Assembly (NCBI GenBank): GCA_965226215.1
Contig: CBDDCH010000001.1
Span: 744,001-808,000, forward strand
Reading direction: 5' to 3'
Length of the DNA stretch: 64,000 nt
From: G963668345 sp965226215
GTDB taxonomy: Bacteria > Acidobacteriota > Terriglobia > Bryobacterales > UBA6623
The translations under genes were made by a program, and so were the position numbers. The notes beneath the pieces were generated by a model. It saw only the letters and a list, made by a program, of their open reading frames with translations. It did no database searches and was not told the DNA's origin. Numbering within the stretch: position 1 is the first letter of the stretch; every line of letters starts with the position of its first letter. Positions 51,708 through 59,664 of this stretch are shown piece after piece.

Positions 51708-51824
51708 TTAGATAACGAAGACCCTCGGGAACCCTATAGGCTCCAGGACGATCGTTAACGTTCCATCCGTGAGTAGGATTACCGTTATCCGGAGTCTCCT
51801 ACCCACGAACTCCAAGGCGGTCAT
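51708..51824 (-). CDS. transposon passenger: 38-residue peptide
   Basis: A short gene with an unusually good ribosome-binding site (TAGGAGG, 5 bp before ATG 51822-51824). It reads MTALEFVGRRLRITVILLTD then GTLTIVLEPIGFPRVFVI and stops at TAA. Beta-strand-like and hydrophobic. No family recognised. It lies in the 480-bp space between the two larger passenger genes, and no other explanation for the strong site was found. Confidence 0.5.
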   Translation of the reverse strand: MTALEFVGRRLRITVILLTDGTLTIVLEPIGFPRVFVI

Positions 51825-51854
51825 ATCGACCTCCTAGCCCGCTAGATTCAGAAG

Positions 51855-51880
51855 GCCCCGGCTGCCACCGGGGCTTTTCT
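51855..51880 (+). terminator. Rho-independent terminator-like hairpin
   Basis: GCCCCGG (51855-51861) pairs with CCGGGGC (51868-51874) and is followed by TTTTCT on the plus strand. No plus-strand gene precedes it inside the transposon, so it may block read-through from outside or end an antisense RNA opposite the 38-residue gene. Confidence 0.55.
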
Positions 51881-52026
51881 GTCGGGTCTGCCTATCCCCT
51901 CCAGAAATATGCTCCCTTCGCTGAATCCGTTGAGCTACCGTAATCCTAACAGCCCGATAGCTGTGCGGTCAAGTGCCACAGAGAAATAATCAGGCACAAT
52001 AAACCAGTACACAGAGGGGCGTTGGT

Positions 52027-52311
52027 CTATTTGTTATCTTTGCTGGGTCTACCGCCAGCCCGCTTCTTGCGCATTCCTGCAATCTTGCGGAAGTACTCAG
52101 GCCCGCGCTCGGCGGTTTTCCTGCCGCCCTTCGCGCCGAGCGTGGCGGCTGGCGAAGCCTTCAAAAGTTCGTCGGCCAACTTGACGGATGTACCAAGCAG
52201 TTCCCTTGCGCGTTCCGCTCGGCCTTCAGGTAGGGTAGTGGTGGAGAGGATGGTGTCAGCTTCAGTGATCATGCGTCGAAGCGCTTGAAGGTCAGTCTTG
52301 CTTGTTGGCAT
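52027..52311 (-). CDS. transposon passenger: 94-residue KGG-motif protein
   Basis: A 94-residue basic protein. The N-terminal half is helical (LQALRRMITEADTILSTTTL, then RARELLGTSVKLADELLKA). The C-terminal half is LGAKGGRKTAERGPEYFRKI then AGMRKKRAGGRPSK, with a KGG-type motif and a lysine-rich tail suggestive of nucleic acid binding. No named family. The ATG is 7 bp after a -10 box, so translation may be leaderless. It is the gene nearest the right inverted repeat. Confidence 0.6.
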   Translation of the reverse strand: MPTSKTDLQALRRMITEADTILSTTTLPEGRAERARELLGTSVKLADELLKASPAATLGAKGGRKTAERGPEYFRKIAGMRKKRAGGRPSKDNK

Positions 52312-52318
52312 CCCCTAC

Positions 52319-52348
52319 AGAATAACAACAAGCGGTTGCTTGTGTCGA
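52319..52348 (-). promoter_or_regulatory. promoter of the 94-residue gene with related operator
   Basis: On the minus strand, TCGACA (52348-52343), an 18-bp spacer and TATTCT (52324-52319). The inverted repeat ACAAGC-N4-GCTTGT (52328-52343) fills most of the spacer and reaches one base into the -35 box. It shares CAAGCG-TTGCT with the palindrome of the transposase promoter, so one factor could control both. Confidence 0.65.
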
Positions 52349-52462
52349 GAGATGGGATTTCAGCAGCAACGCAAGATTAGGACACTACCCTCAGCCTGGT
52401 AGGTCCAAACGAGTTGTCCTATAATGGGTACGCATGGAAGTCCGGAAGGGGGAGGTGCATCG

Positions 52463-53920
52463 ATGTTGACGATTCCAGGTCGTCTCGGCGCGACGTGTGA
52501 CGGTGTATCGCGACGTAATTTTCTACAGGTTGGTTCACTCGGCCTGCTTGGCATGAAGCTTTCGCAAGTCCTTGCCCTACAGGACGCCGCGAAGGCCGCT
52601 GCTTCGGCTCCGCGTTTTCAAGGGGCGCGGGGGTTTGGTTCCGCTAAGTCCGTGCTCCTGCTGTTTTTGCAGGGCGGCCCTAGTCACATCGACATTTGGG
52701 ATCCCAAGCCCGACGCGCCGTCGAACGTCCGCGGCGAGTTCAAACCGATTAAGAGCAAGGTGCCCGGCATTTGGCTGAGTGAGACGATGCCGAAGCTGGC
52801 CTCCTCGATCGACAAGTGCACCCTGATCCGCTCCATGAGTTACACGCCGAAGGGGCTATTCAATCACACCGCCGCGATCTACCAAATGCTTACCGGATAC
52901 CCTCCCGACAAGGTGTCTCCTTCGGGCCAACTTGAGCCGCCGTCACCGATCGACTTTCCGACGGTCGGTTCTTGGATCAGCAAGATGATACCGCCCGAGG
53001 GGCCGGTGCTCCCGTTTGTCGAGATGCCCCGTCCGCTGCAGGAGTCGAGCGTGATCGGCAAGGGCGGCGCCGCCGGATTCATCGGCAAAGAATACGATCC
53101 CTATCGGCTTTATCAAGATCCCAACAAGCGGATCAGGCTGGACGATCTCGCTCTTAGGCGAGAGACTCCGCGGCAGCGGCTCGAGGACCGCTTCGAGCTG
53201 CTCAAAGGGATCAACAATTCCATGAAAGACCTCGAGAAAGCGGTCGAACCCCACGCGCTCGACAAGTACTACGAGAAGGCGTTCGATCTGGTGCTTTCGG
53301 GCAAAGCTCGTGATGCCTTCGACCTTGAAAAAGAGTCCGACAAGACGAGGCAGCGCTATGGACGAACCACCTTCGGCCAGGGTGCACTGATGTCCCGTCG
53401 CCTGATCGAAGCCGGTACGCGGTTCGTGCAGTTGAACTGGCCGGCGGTGGCCAACGGCAATCCGGAGATCGACGCTTGGGACACCCACGCGTCGAACTTT
53501 GGTCCGCTCAAGAACCTTCACTGCCCGGTCCTGGACCAGACACTCTCGGCGCTACTTGGCGACATGTCGGAGCGAGGTCTGCTGGATGAGACGCTGGTCG
53601 TTGCGGTCGGTGAGTTCGGCCGCTCGCCGCGGTTGGGAGTCAGCACATCGGGGAACACCAACTCGCCCGACGGCCGCGACCACTGGCCCTATTGCTACAC
53701 GGCCTTGATCGCCGGCGCCGGCATTCCCGGCGGCAGGCTTTACGGGGAATCGGACGAGACGGCCGCGTCTCCGAAGGAGAAGCCCGTTCACCCCAACGAC
53801 TTATTGGCGACTGTCTACTACGCGTTGGGTATCGACCCAGGACAAGAAATCCTGAACCACTTGGACCAGCCGCGCGTGCTGGTCAAAGGTCGGCCTGTTG
53901 CGGATTTTTGGGTCGGTTAG
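52463..53920 (+). CDS. DUF1501 (sulfatase-like fold) Tat-exported protein
   Basis: A 485-residue protein. The N-terminus has a twin-arginine-type signal (SRRNFLQVGSLGLLGMKL). The DUF1501 body shows LLFLQGGPSHIDIWDPKPDA, NHTAAIYQMLTG, WDTHASNFGPLKN and VVAVGEFGRSPRLG, then DGRDHWPYCYTALIAGAG. The fold is alkaline-phosphatase/sulfatase-like, with unknown substrate. Such genes usually follow a DUF1549/DUF1553 cytochrome gene, which is absent here. ATG 52463 follows GGGAGG. The transposon end is 73 bp upstream, and TATAAT at 52420-52425 may be its -10 box. Confidence 0.88.
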   Translation: MLTIPGRLGATCDGVSRRNFLQVGSLGLLGMKLSQVLALQDAAKAAASAPRFQGARGFGSAKSVLLLFLQGGPSHIDIWDPKPDAPSNVRGEFKPIKSKVPGIWLSETMPKLASSIDKCTLIRSMSYTPKGLFNHTAAIYQMLTGYPPDKVSPSGQLEPPSPIDFPTVGSWISKMIPPEGPVLPFVEMPRPLQESSVIGKGGAAGFIGKEYDPYRLYQDPNKRIRLDDLALRRETPRQRLEDRFELLKGINNSMKDLEKAVEPHALDKYYEKAFDLVLSGKARDAFDLEKESDKTRQRYGRTTFGQGALMSRRLIEAGTRFVQLNWPAVANGNPEIDAWDTHASNFGPLKNLHCPVLDQTLSALLGDMSERGLLDETLVVAVGEFGRSPRLGVSTSGNTNSPDGRDHWPYCYTALIAGAGIPGGRLYGESDETAASPKEKPVHPNDLLATVYYALGIDPGQEILNHLDQPRVLVKGRPVADFWVG

Positions 53921-53944
53921 ACAACAAGGAAGGAATTCGCCGGG

Positions 53945-53973
53945 GGGTGACGGGAATCGTCACCCTCTTCGTT
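53945..53973 (+). terminator. hairpin terminator after the DUF1501 gene
   Basis: GGGTGACG (53945-53952) pairs perfectly with CGTCACCC (53958-53965) around GGAAT, and TCTTCGTTT follows. It lies 25 bp after the stop of the DUF1501 gene and just beyond the convergent Rieske gene end, so it may serve both. Confidence 0.65.
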
Positions 53974-53976
53974 TAT

Positions 53977-54285
53977 CTACAGTTCAATCTCAACGTCATC
54001 GCCTTCGACGCGCACCGCGTAAGACCCTATGCCACTGCGTGCCGGGCCCGCCACTGCCTCACCGGTCTTGACATTGAAGCGTGCTCCGTGCCACGGGCAA
54101 GTGACCTCCGCGCCACTGATCTCGCCCTCGCAAAGCGGTCCGCCTACGTGGGTGCAGTCGTTGTCAATCGCGTAATAGCTGCCGTCACAGCGAATCAAAG
54201 CCAAACTCTTGCCCTCGGCCTCGACAAGTTTGGCGCTGCTGTCTTCGAGCTCGTTGGTTTTGGCGACCTTGATATAGTTACCCAT
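53977..54285 (-). CDS. Rieske-type 2Fe-2S ferredoxin
   Basis: A 102-residue soluble protein with CTHVGGPL and CPWHGARF, the Cys-X-His and Cys-X2-His cluster ligands. The disulfide cysteines of respiratory Rieske proteins are missing, as in dioxygenase-type ferredoxins and NirD-like proteins. No oxygenase gene is adjacent, so the redox partner is unknown. Convergent with the DUF1501 gene; upstream is a repeat-rich gap. Confidence 0.9.
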   Translation of the reverse strand: MGNYIKVAKTNELEDSSAKLVEAEGKSLALIRCDGSYYAIDNDCTHVGGPLCEGEISGAEVTCPWHGARFNVKTGEAVAGPARSGIGSYAVRVEGDDVEIEL

Positions 54286-54980
54286 CGATCTGCTCTCCTT
54301 TTGAAGAGTTCCACCCGACTGTCACGGTTGAAATCAGCCGGCTGCCGGGAAACTTGACATCATAACACCCCGTTGCATCGCCAAGAGAACCGAAGTCACT
54401 TCTTGAGTTGCTCGCTCCACCTATGTTCACAGCCCGGCACAATCGAACCGAAAGGTTAGTGTGATACGATCGCCCTACGCTGGGGCTGCTGGAACGCCGA
54501 TTTTCGCCGTGAATCCCTAGCAGCCCGTGGAAGAAGTTAGGCTCGGCGAAAAGTGGGGACGGTCAACCGTTTTTGCTCCCGCAACGGCTTTGTTTCCGAT
54601 ATGGGGTGACGGCGAAAATCGGTGACTGGAAGGTGTGGAAAAATCGGGACTGCCACAAGCGGCGCTCTCGGAAGCCAGGTGCATTCCGCCCATCTTCACT
54701 CCCCGCGGCTGGCTGTCCCAGCATTTTTTCACACCTTAGCTGCACTCGTTTTTTGAGGCGAACGACTTTCACCACGGGCTGCGAGATGAAACAGAGCACT
54801 TGAACGAGCGAAAGTCGGATGGCAGCCCCGCTTCTCCCTGGGAAGGACGAGTAGCGGATTCGAGTTTTCTAGCTAGCCCGCTTTTCTCACGAGGTGGCGA
54901 GGCGATCGCGCACTCGACCGTCAGCCGCTGCAGAAATGCGGGGTAGGCTCTGCTCGGAGTGTTCTGATACTCACTGAGCC
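54286..54980. other. gap holding a nested palindromic element
   Basis: No gene seen. 54517-54785 is a palindromic element with another inside it. 54874-54905 (CCGCTTTTCTCACGAGGTGG) resembles 63200-63232. The promoter of the methyltransferase gene should be near 54900-54980. Confidence 0.6.
54517..54785. repeat. CTAGCAGCCCGTGG element with inner hairpin element
   Basis: The outer ends are CTAGCAGCCCGTGGAAGAAG and ACTTTCACCACGGGCTGC. The inner element (54630-54737) has AAGGTGTG and CACACCTT ends and carries GGGACTGCCACAAGCGGCGC and CCGCGGCTGGCTGTCCCAGC arms. The arrangement repeats that at 1984-2256, so the inner type has entered this outer type more than once, or the pair spreads together. 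Confidence 0.65.
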
Positions 54981-55778
54981 ATGCTGAGCAAGCCGGCACC
55001 CAAGATATTCTCCCGCGAGTACTACGAGCGGCTGCGGTCGGTTGAGGAAAACCACCCCTGGACCAAGGCCATGCGAAGATGGGGACTCGAACTGCTTAAG
55101 CGGCACGCCGCGTTCTCCGCCGAGCGACTTCTCGACGCCGGCTGCGGGACGGGCTTGTTCCTTGCGGAATCGAGGCAAGTGCTCGGCGTCAGACTGGCTG
55201 TTGGTTGTGATTTATCGCCCGACGCACTGCGGTTGGCTCATTCTCGCGCCCCGACTCCGCTCGTTGCAGGCACGGTGCGCGAACTTCCTTTTTGTTCGGG
55301 CCAATTTGAGGCGGTGGTCTGCGGGGACGTGTTGCAGCACCTCTCGACTGCCTATTCGCGAAGCGCGTTGCAGGAATTCGCCCGCCTCCTTTCTCCGAAA
55401 GGGACGCTGCTGATCCGCGCAGCGGCGCGCCGAGGAATCTGGAAGAAAAAGCACCGCGATACTTTCCAATACCAGCAATGGCAGCCGGAAAAACTCACTG
55501 CGGCACTCAAGAATGCAGGCTTTGAAGTCGTTTTCCTTGCTTTAGTGAACTGGTTGCCCTCTTTCCTCGCCGATCTGGGGGGACTTGGGAAGCCCGCACC
55601 CGTCGGAGACGAGGGGTTAGGGGTACAGGCTATGCCGGCCCATAGTTGGAAATCGTTGATACTGGGCACCTATTGGCGCGTTGAGAGAGGGTTGATACTG
55701 AGGCTGGGGTGGCGCCCGCCGGGAGGCCATACCGTGTTTTGCGTTGCTAGAAAGCGATGTCCGAATCGAACCAGCTAA
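54981..55778 (+). CDS. class I SAM-dependent methyltransferase
   Basis: A 265-residue protein with the SAM-binding motif LLDAGCGTGLFLAESR, the acidic motif GCDLSPDALRLA, then LPFCSGQFEAVVCGDVLQHL and LSPKGTLLIRAAARR. It probably methylates a sugar or lipid in a surface polysaccharide pathway, because glycosyltransferase genes follow directly. The next gene starts inside its last codons (22-bp overlap). No membrane helix is obvious. Confidence 0.85.
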   Translation: MLSKPAPKIFSREYYERLRSVEENHPWTKAMRRWGLELLKRHAAFSAERLLDAGCGTGLFLAESRQVLGVRLAVGCDLSPDALRLAHSRAPTPLVAGTVRELPFCSGQFEAVVCGDVLQHLSTAYSRSALQEFARLLSPKGTLLIRAAARRGIWKKKHRDTFQYQQWQPEKLTAALKNAGFEVVFLALVNWLPSFLADLGGLGKPAPVGDEGLGVQAMPAHSWKSLILGTYWRVERGLILRLGWRPPGGHTVFCVARKRCPNRTS

Positions 55779-56677
55779 CAGCTCAACCCACCGTCTCGGT
55801 CGTGGTTGCCTCCTACAACTCGTGGGAATCGTTGGAACAGTGTTTATCATCCCTTATCAGTCAGCAGGCGACGGAAGTGATCGTCGCCGACTGTTCCGAC
55901 TCCGACCACACCCCGGCGTTAGCTGCGCGGTTTCCCAGCGTTAAGTTCCGCCACTTCAACCACCGTATGTCGATTCCGCAGCTACGCTGGGCCGGTGTGA
56001 GGCAGTCGACGGGAGATATAGTCGCCCTCACAGAGTGTTGGATGCTGCCTTCTCCGGATTGGGTCGCCGCCTTGAGAGAGACCCATGTGAAACATCCAGC
56101 CGCCCCCGCAGTGGGAGGGCCGGTTGACTTCCCGCCCCGGGGACAATCCGCGCCCCTGTTTCTATGGGCGGACTACTTCTCCGACCACATTCAATACATG
56201 CCACCAGCTGATGACGGCTACCGTGATGAGCTGCCGGGACACAACTGCTCCTACAGGCGCTGGGTATTCGACGAATTCTCCGATTTGATCGAGCGAGGCG
56301 CCTGGGATCCCTTGATCCATCGCCGGTTAAAGAATCGCGGTTATCATCTACGCTTCGCTGGCCGCGCGGTAGTTCATTACTGCGGCCACCTTCCACGCCG
56401 GAAAATTCTATCCCAACGTTTCCATTACGGCCGCTGGTTTGCAGGCGAGCTCAAACGCGGCATGGGGGTCCCGGAACGCATCTTACGAGCAATTCTTTCT
56501 CCCTTGGTTCCTTTTCTTATGCTTCGGCGCGCTTGGAAGGCGGTCTCTCTGAAGGCCGGCAGGCGACGGTTGGCCCAATCGGCGCCTTGGCTGCTCGTTT
56601 TCTATGTGGCTTGGTCGTTCGGGGAAGGTTGCGGCTACCTGTTTGGCAGCGGGTCAAGCGAACACCGGATCTTTTGA
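55757..56677 (+). CDS. glycosyltransferase family 2
   Basis: A 306-residue GT-A enzyme. VSVVVASYNSWESLEQCLSS and EVIVADCSDSD give the nucleotide-sugar fold start, and LPGHNCSYRRWVF lies near the acceptor site. The C-terminal 60 residues are hydrophobic (ILSPLVPFLMLRRAW, WLLVFYVAWSFGEGCGYLFG), indicating membrane association. It overlaps the methyltransferase gene and ends one base into the next GT gene (TGATG). Part of a surface-polysaccharide cluster; sugar unknown. Confidence 0.88.
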   Translation: MSESNQLTAQPTVSVVVASYNSWESLEQCLSSLISQQATEVIVADCSDSDHTPALAARFPSVKFRHFNHRMSIPQLRWAGVRQSTGDIVALTECWMLPSPDWVAALRETHVKHPAAPAVGGPVDFPPRGQSAPLFLWADYFSDHIQYMPPADDGYRDELPGHNCSYRRWVFDEFSDLIERGAWDPLIHRRLKNRGYHLRFAGRAVVHYCGHLPRRKILSQRFHYGRWFAGELKRGMGVPERILRAILSPLVPFLMLRRAWKAVSLKAGRRRLAQSAPWLLVFYVAWSFGEGCGYLFGSGSSEHRIF

Positions 56678-57139
56678 TGAACCCCCAGCTCTCGGTCGTC
56701 ATCCCCTCGGTCAACGGCAAACCGTGGATCCTCAATTGCCTGGAGAGACTTTACCAGCAGACAGCGGCCGATTCGCTTGAAATCATCGTCTGCGACCGGT
56801 TGCAAGACGACGCGACCGAGACTATTCGCAAGCGGTTTCCTGACGTCCGGGTCGAACCCAACCCCCCCGACACTTCCATTCCAGCCTTGCGTTGGCAGGG
56901 CATGAAGCAGGCGCGGGCGGAGATCATCGCGGTCATCGAAGATCACTCCCTTCCGCCTCCCGATTGGGCGCGCGAAGTCATTCAAGGACACCGTCTGCCG
57001 TACGAGATCGTTGCCGGGCCCTGGAAAACGAAAGCCAGGGCACTCTATTTGATTGGGCCTTCTTTTTGCTGGAGTACGCCCCGTTCATGCCGCCGGTGAC
57101 CGCCGAGGTTGTCCCCACTGCACCGGGGGTCAATATTAG
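56600..57139 (+). repeat. direct repeat, copy 1 (GT2 gene segment)
   Basis: It spans the last 78 bp of the first GT2 gene and the first 460 bp of the second. It matches 57287-57884 base for base over long runs, differing by small indels. Outside the repeat both flanks diverge abruptly (GGAATTATAG here, CTACAAGAAG in copy 2). Confidence 0.85.
56677..57139 (+). pseudogene. glycosyltransferase family 2, truncated and frameshifted copy
   Basis: It starts MNPQLSVVIPSVNGKPWILN and continues well through RFPDVRVEPNPPDTSIPALR and VIEDHSLPPPDWAREVIQGH. At 57021 a G is missing relative to copy 2 (CCCTGG against CCCGTGG). The correct reading resumes in another frame as LFDWAFFLLEYAPFMPPVTA up to GVNI, then stops after three foreign codons. 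The C-terminal half is absent. The tail of copy 2 supplies the missing part, so this and 57363-58314 derive from one gene. Confidence 0.8.
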
Positions 57140-57286
57140 GGAATTATAGACTTTAGTTGACAGCCCTTCTGTATTCTGTGCTAAGGTCTCAGCGATGTTA
57201 ACCGCAACACACCAGCAAAGTTGATACAGGTTATATCTTGACTCTTTTCGAATTCGAAGCAGCGTTTACCTGTGCTATACGTGAAT
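57140..57286. other. 147-bp AT-rich spacer between the GT2 copies
   Basis: GACTTTAGTTGACAGCCCTT and similar low-GC sequence. It is unlike the GC-rich surroundings and has no recognisable gene or inverted repeat. Its origin is unclear; it may be inserted DNA or an assembly join. Confidence 0.5.
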
Positions 57287-57884
57287 TCTATGTGGCTTGG
57301 TCGTTCGGGGAAGGTTGCGGCTACCTGTTTGGCAGCGGGTCAAGCGAACACCGGATCTTTTGATGAACCCCCAGCTCTCGGTCGTCATCCCAGCTAGGTT
57401 TTCTTCGCTCTGTGTCAAATCCCAATCGCTCAACGGCAAACCGTGGATCCTCAATTGCCTGGAGAGACTTTACCAGCAGACAGCGGCCGATTCGCTTGAA
57501 ATCATCGTCTGCGACCGGTTGCAAGACGACGCGATCCAAGAGTGGAGCGCTACGGAGACTATTCGCAAGCGGTTTCCTGACGTCCGGGTCGAACCCAACC
57601 CCCCCGACACTTCCATTCCAGCCTTGCGTTGGCAGGGCATGAAGCAGGCGCGGGCGGAGATCATCGCGGTCATCGAAGATCACTCCCTTCCGCCTCCCGA
57701 TTGGGCGCGCGAAGTCATTCAAGGACACCGTCTGCCGTACGAGATCGTTGCCGGGCCCGTGGAAAACGAAAGCCAGGGCACTCTATTTGATTGGGCCTTC
57801 TTTTTGCTGGAGTACGCTGAAATATGCGTTCATGCCGCCGGTGACCGCCGAGGTTGTCCCCACTGCACCGGGGGTCAATATTAG
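57287..57884 (+). repeat. direct repeat, copy 2 (GT2 gene segment)
   Basis: Near-identical to 56600-57139 but with three small insertions: about 34 bp after GTCATCCC (57388 onward), 18 bp at about 57535-57552, and 7 bp net at about 57817-57826. Confidence 0.85.
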
Positions 57885-58314
57885 CTACAAGAAGTCGATT
57901 CTGCCTCTAGAAGAGGATCGCTTCGCGTCACTATGGGAGAACTTTCTGCTCGACGAGCTTCGAAAAAGAGGAGCGCGGATCTACTTGCACCCGCCGATGG
58001 GCGTGGGGCACAGCAACCCCTTCACCTTCCGCGAATTCGCGAAGCAGCGCTACCTTTTTTCTCGCTCGTTTGCGGCGATGCGTCTCAAAGAAGCGACTCC
58101 GGTTGCCCGGCTGCTTTTCGGAGCTGGGGCCGGTCTCGTGTTGCCTGTGCTGCTGCTTCTTCGCTTGGCCCGCACGGTCTGGGCAAAAGGACGCAACCGT
58201 CGAGAGTTCGTGCCGGCTCTTCCCTGGATGCTGCCGTTGGTGTGGTGTGGCGTAGTGGGCGAAGTGCTCGGCGCTTGGTTTGGGGACGGCGGGAGTCTCC
58301 AGCGAGTGGAATAG
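57363..58314 (+). pseudogene. glycosyltransferase family 2, second copy, frameshifted
   Basis: The N-terminal part repeats the copy 1 protein with extra residues (ARFSSLCVKSQS and IQEWSA). At about 57816-57826 TGAAATATGC replaces CCC of copy 1 and shifts the frame; the first frame then stops at 57882-57884. The rest of the enzyme follows in the shifted frame: FMPPVTAEVVPTAPGVNISY, ENFLLDELRKRGARIYLHPP and a hydrophobic C-terminus (FGAGAGLVLPVLLLLRLART), ending TAG 58312-58314. The ancestral protein would be about 310 residues, like the preceding GT2. Confidence 0.8.
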
Positions 58315-58470
58315 GGGCTGATTCTGTCTCGGGCCAACTTTCGGGGGTAGAAGAAAGAGAATTCCTTGCCGTGGAAGAGTTATTGAAAAAGCTCGCCCCC
58401 ACACTTGGTAAGTGTCGCTTGCGCGGTCTTGAACCCGAGCGCACAGTATCGCGATACCCTATGGTGGAGG

Positions 58471-59664
58471 ATGCGAATCGGTGTTGACGCGACCTGTTGG
58501 AATAACCGACGGGGATACGGGCGGCATCTACGTTCTCTGCTTGCGGCGCTCTCCGAAGTCGATCAGCGGCACGAATACAAGCTTTTCATCGACGGCCCCT
58601 TGATCGAGCCGGTTAACGTGCCGAAAAACGCGGAGGCCGTCCTCGTTGAAACCAGCGTTCCGGCCGCCGAAGCCGCCCGAGCGGACGGTAGCCGGTCGCT
58701 GCGTGATAGGTGGGCCGTAAGCCGGGCATTGTCGCGCTCGGCCGTCGACTGTTTGTTTTTTCCCACCGTGTATTCCTACGTTCCCGTTTTCTCCCGGGCC
58801 ATTAAATTACTGATGATCCATGACGTGATTGCGGAGCGCCTGCCCGAGCACGTGTTCCCCACCCTAGCCGGGAAGACGCGGTGGCGTCTAAAGGTAGCGC
58901 TGGCAAGACGGCAGGCCGACTAGATCTTGACCGTTTCAGAATTCTCTCGGCAGGCGCTCGTCGCGCAATTCGGCCTCAAGCCCGAGAAAGTGAAGGTTAT
59001 CGGCGAAGCCCCTCACCCGATCTTTCGACAGCTTCCAGATCCAACGATTCCAGCGGAGCTGATCGGAAAAGGGGTTCAGCCTGATTCCAGACTTGTCACT
59101 TATGTGGGCGGATTCAGTCCTCACAAGAACCTGTCAAGCCTCGTTGACGCTTTTGCGGGCATAGCGAGTGAACCGGACTTCAGCGACGTTTTGCTGCTGC
59201 TAGTCGGAGACTACGCATCGGATCCTTTCTACTCCTGTTATCCGGAGCTCCGACAGAAACTGGCCGGTTCCGGGATTGAGTCGCGTGTAGTCTTTACCGG
59301 CTTTCTTCCCGACAGCGATTTAGTCCGGTTGCTGAACTGTTCGTCTATGCTAGTGCTTCCCTCATTGATGGAAGGATTCGGCCTACCCGCCGTCGAAGCA
59401 GCGGCTTGCGGAATTCCCGTCGTCGCCACGCGGGAAAGCGCGCTCGGAGAACTACTCGAGGGCGGCGCCTTGACCATAGACCCTGAGAAAACAGACGATC
59501 TCCAGCGGGCTATGACCAGCCTTTTGAATGATGATTCTCTAAGGCGGAAAATGGGCCGTGAGGCTTTCCGGGCTGCTGGCCGCCTAAGCTGGGAGCAGGC
59601 CGCGAGGCAATGGTTGTCGCTGCTCGAAGAAGTCGGCGGGGAGGCGATAGCAAGCCATGAGTAG
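58471..59664 (+). pseudogene. glycosyltransferase family 4 with an in-frame TAG
   Basis: The N-terminal domain starts MRIGVDATCWNNRRGYGRHL and runs to LKVALARRQAD, where TAG (58921-58923) interrupts it. Without a shift of frame the protein goes on as ILTVSEFSRQALVAQFGLKP, VTYVGGFSPHKNLSSLVDAF and VLPSLMEGFGLPAVEAAACG to the end. Together the parts make a normal GT4 of about 397 residues. Either a nonsense mutation, a sequencing error or readthrough. TAG is used as a normal stop by neighbours, so recoding is unlikely. Confidence 0.8.

Larger units (their letters stand above)
49818..52390. mobile_element. IS1-family transposon with three passenger genes
   Basis: The ends are 26-bp terminal inverted repeats with one mismatch: 49818-49843 (GGGTAGTGTCCTAATCC and onward) and the complement of 52365-52390. 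Total length 2573 bp, about three times a plain IS1. All genes are on the minus strand: a 94-residue protein, a 38-residue peptide, a 218-residue helix-turn-helix-like protein and the transposase, whose stop codon lies inside the left repeat. No 8-9-bp target duplication is seen (CACTCCTT on the left, TCAGCCTG on the right), so the insertion is old or rearranged. It lies directly upstream of the DUF1501 gene. Confidence 0.82.

Noticed and set aside
54517..54803. Three open frames of 70-80 residues
   Set aside because: They coincide exactly with a nested palindromic element.
56600..57884. Diversity-generating retroelement template and variable repeats
   Set aside because: The copies differ by insertions, not by adenine-directed substitutions, and no reverse transcriptase is present.
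58371..58488. 38-codon frame between the broken GT2 and GT4 genes
   Set aside because: It overlaps the GT4 start in another frame and has no independent support.
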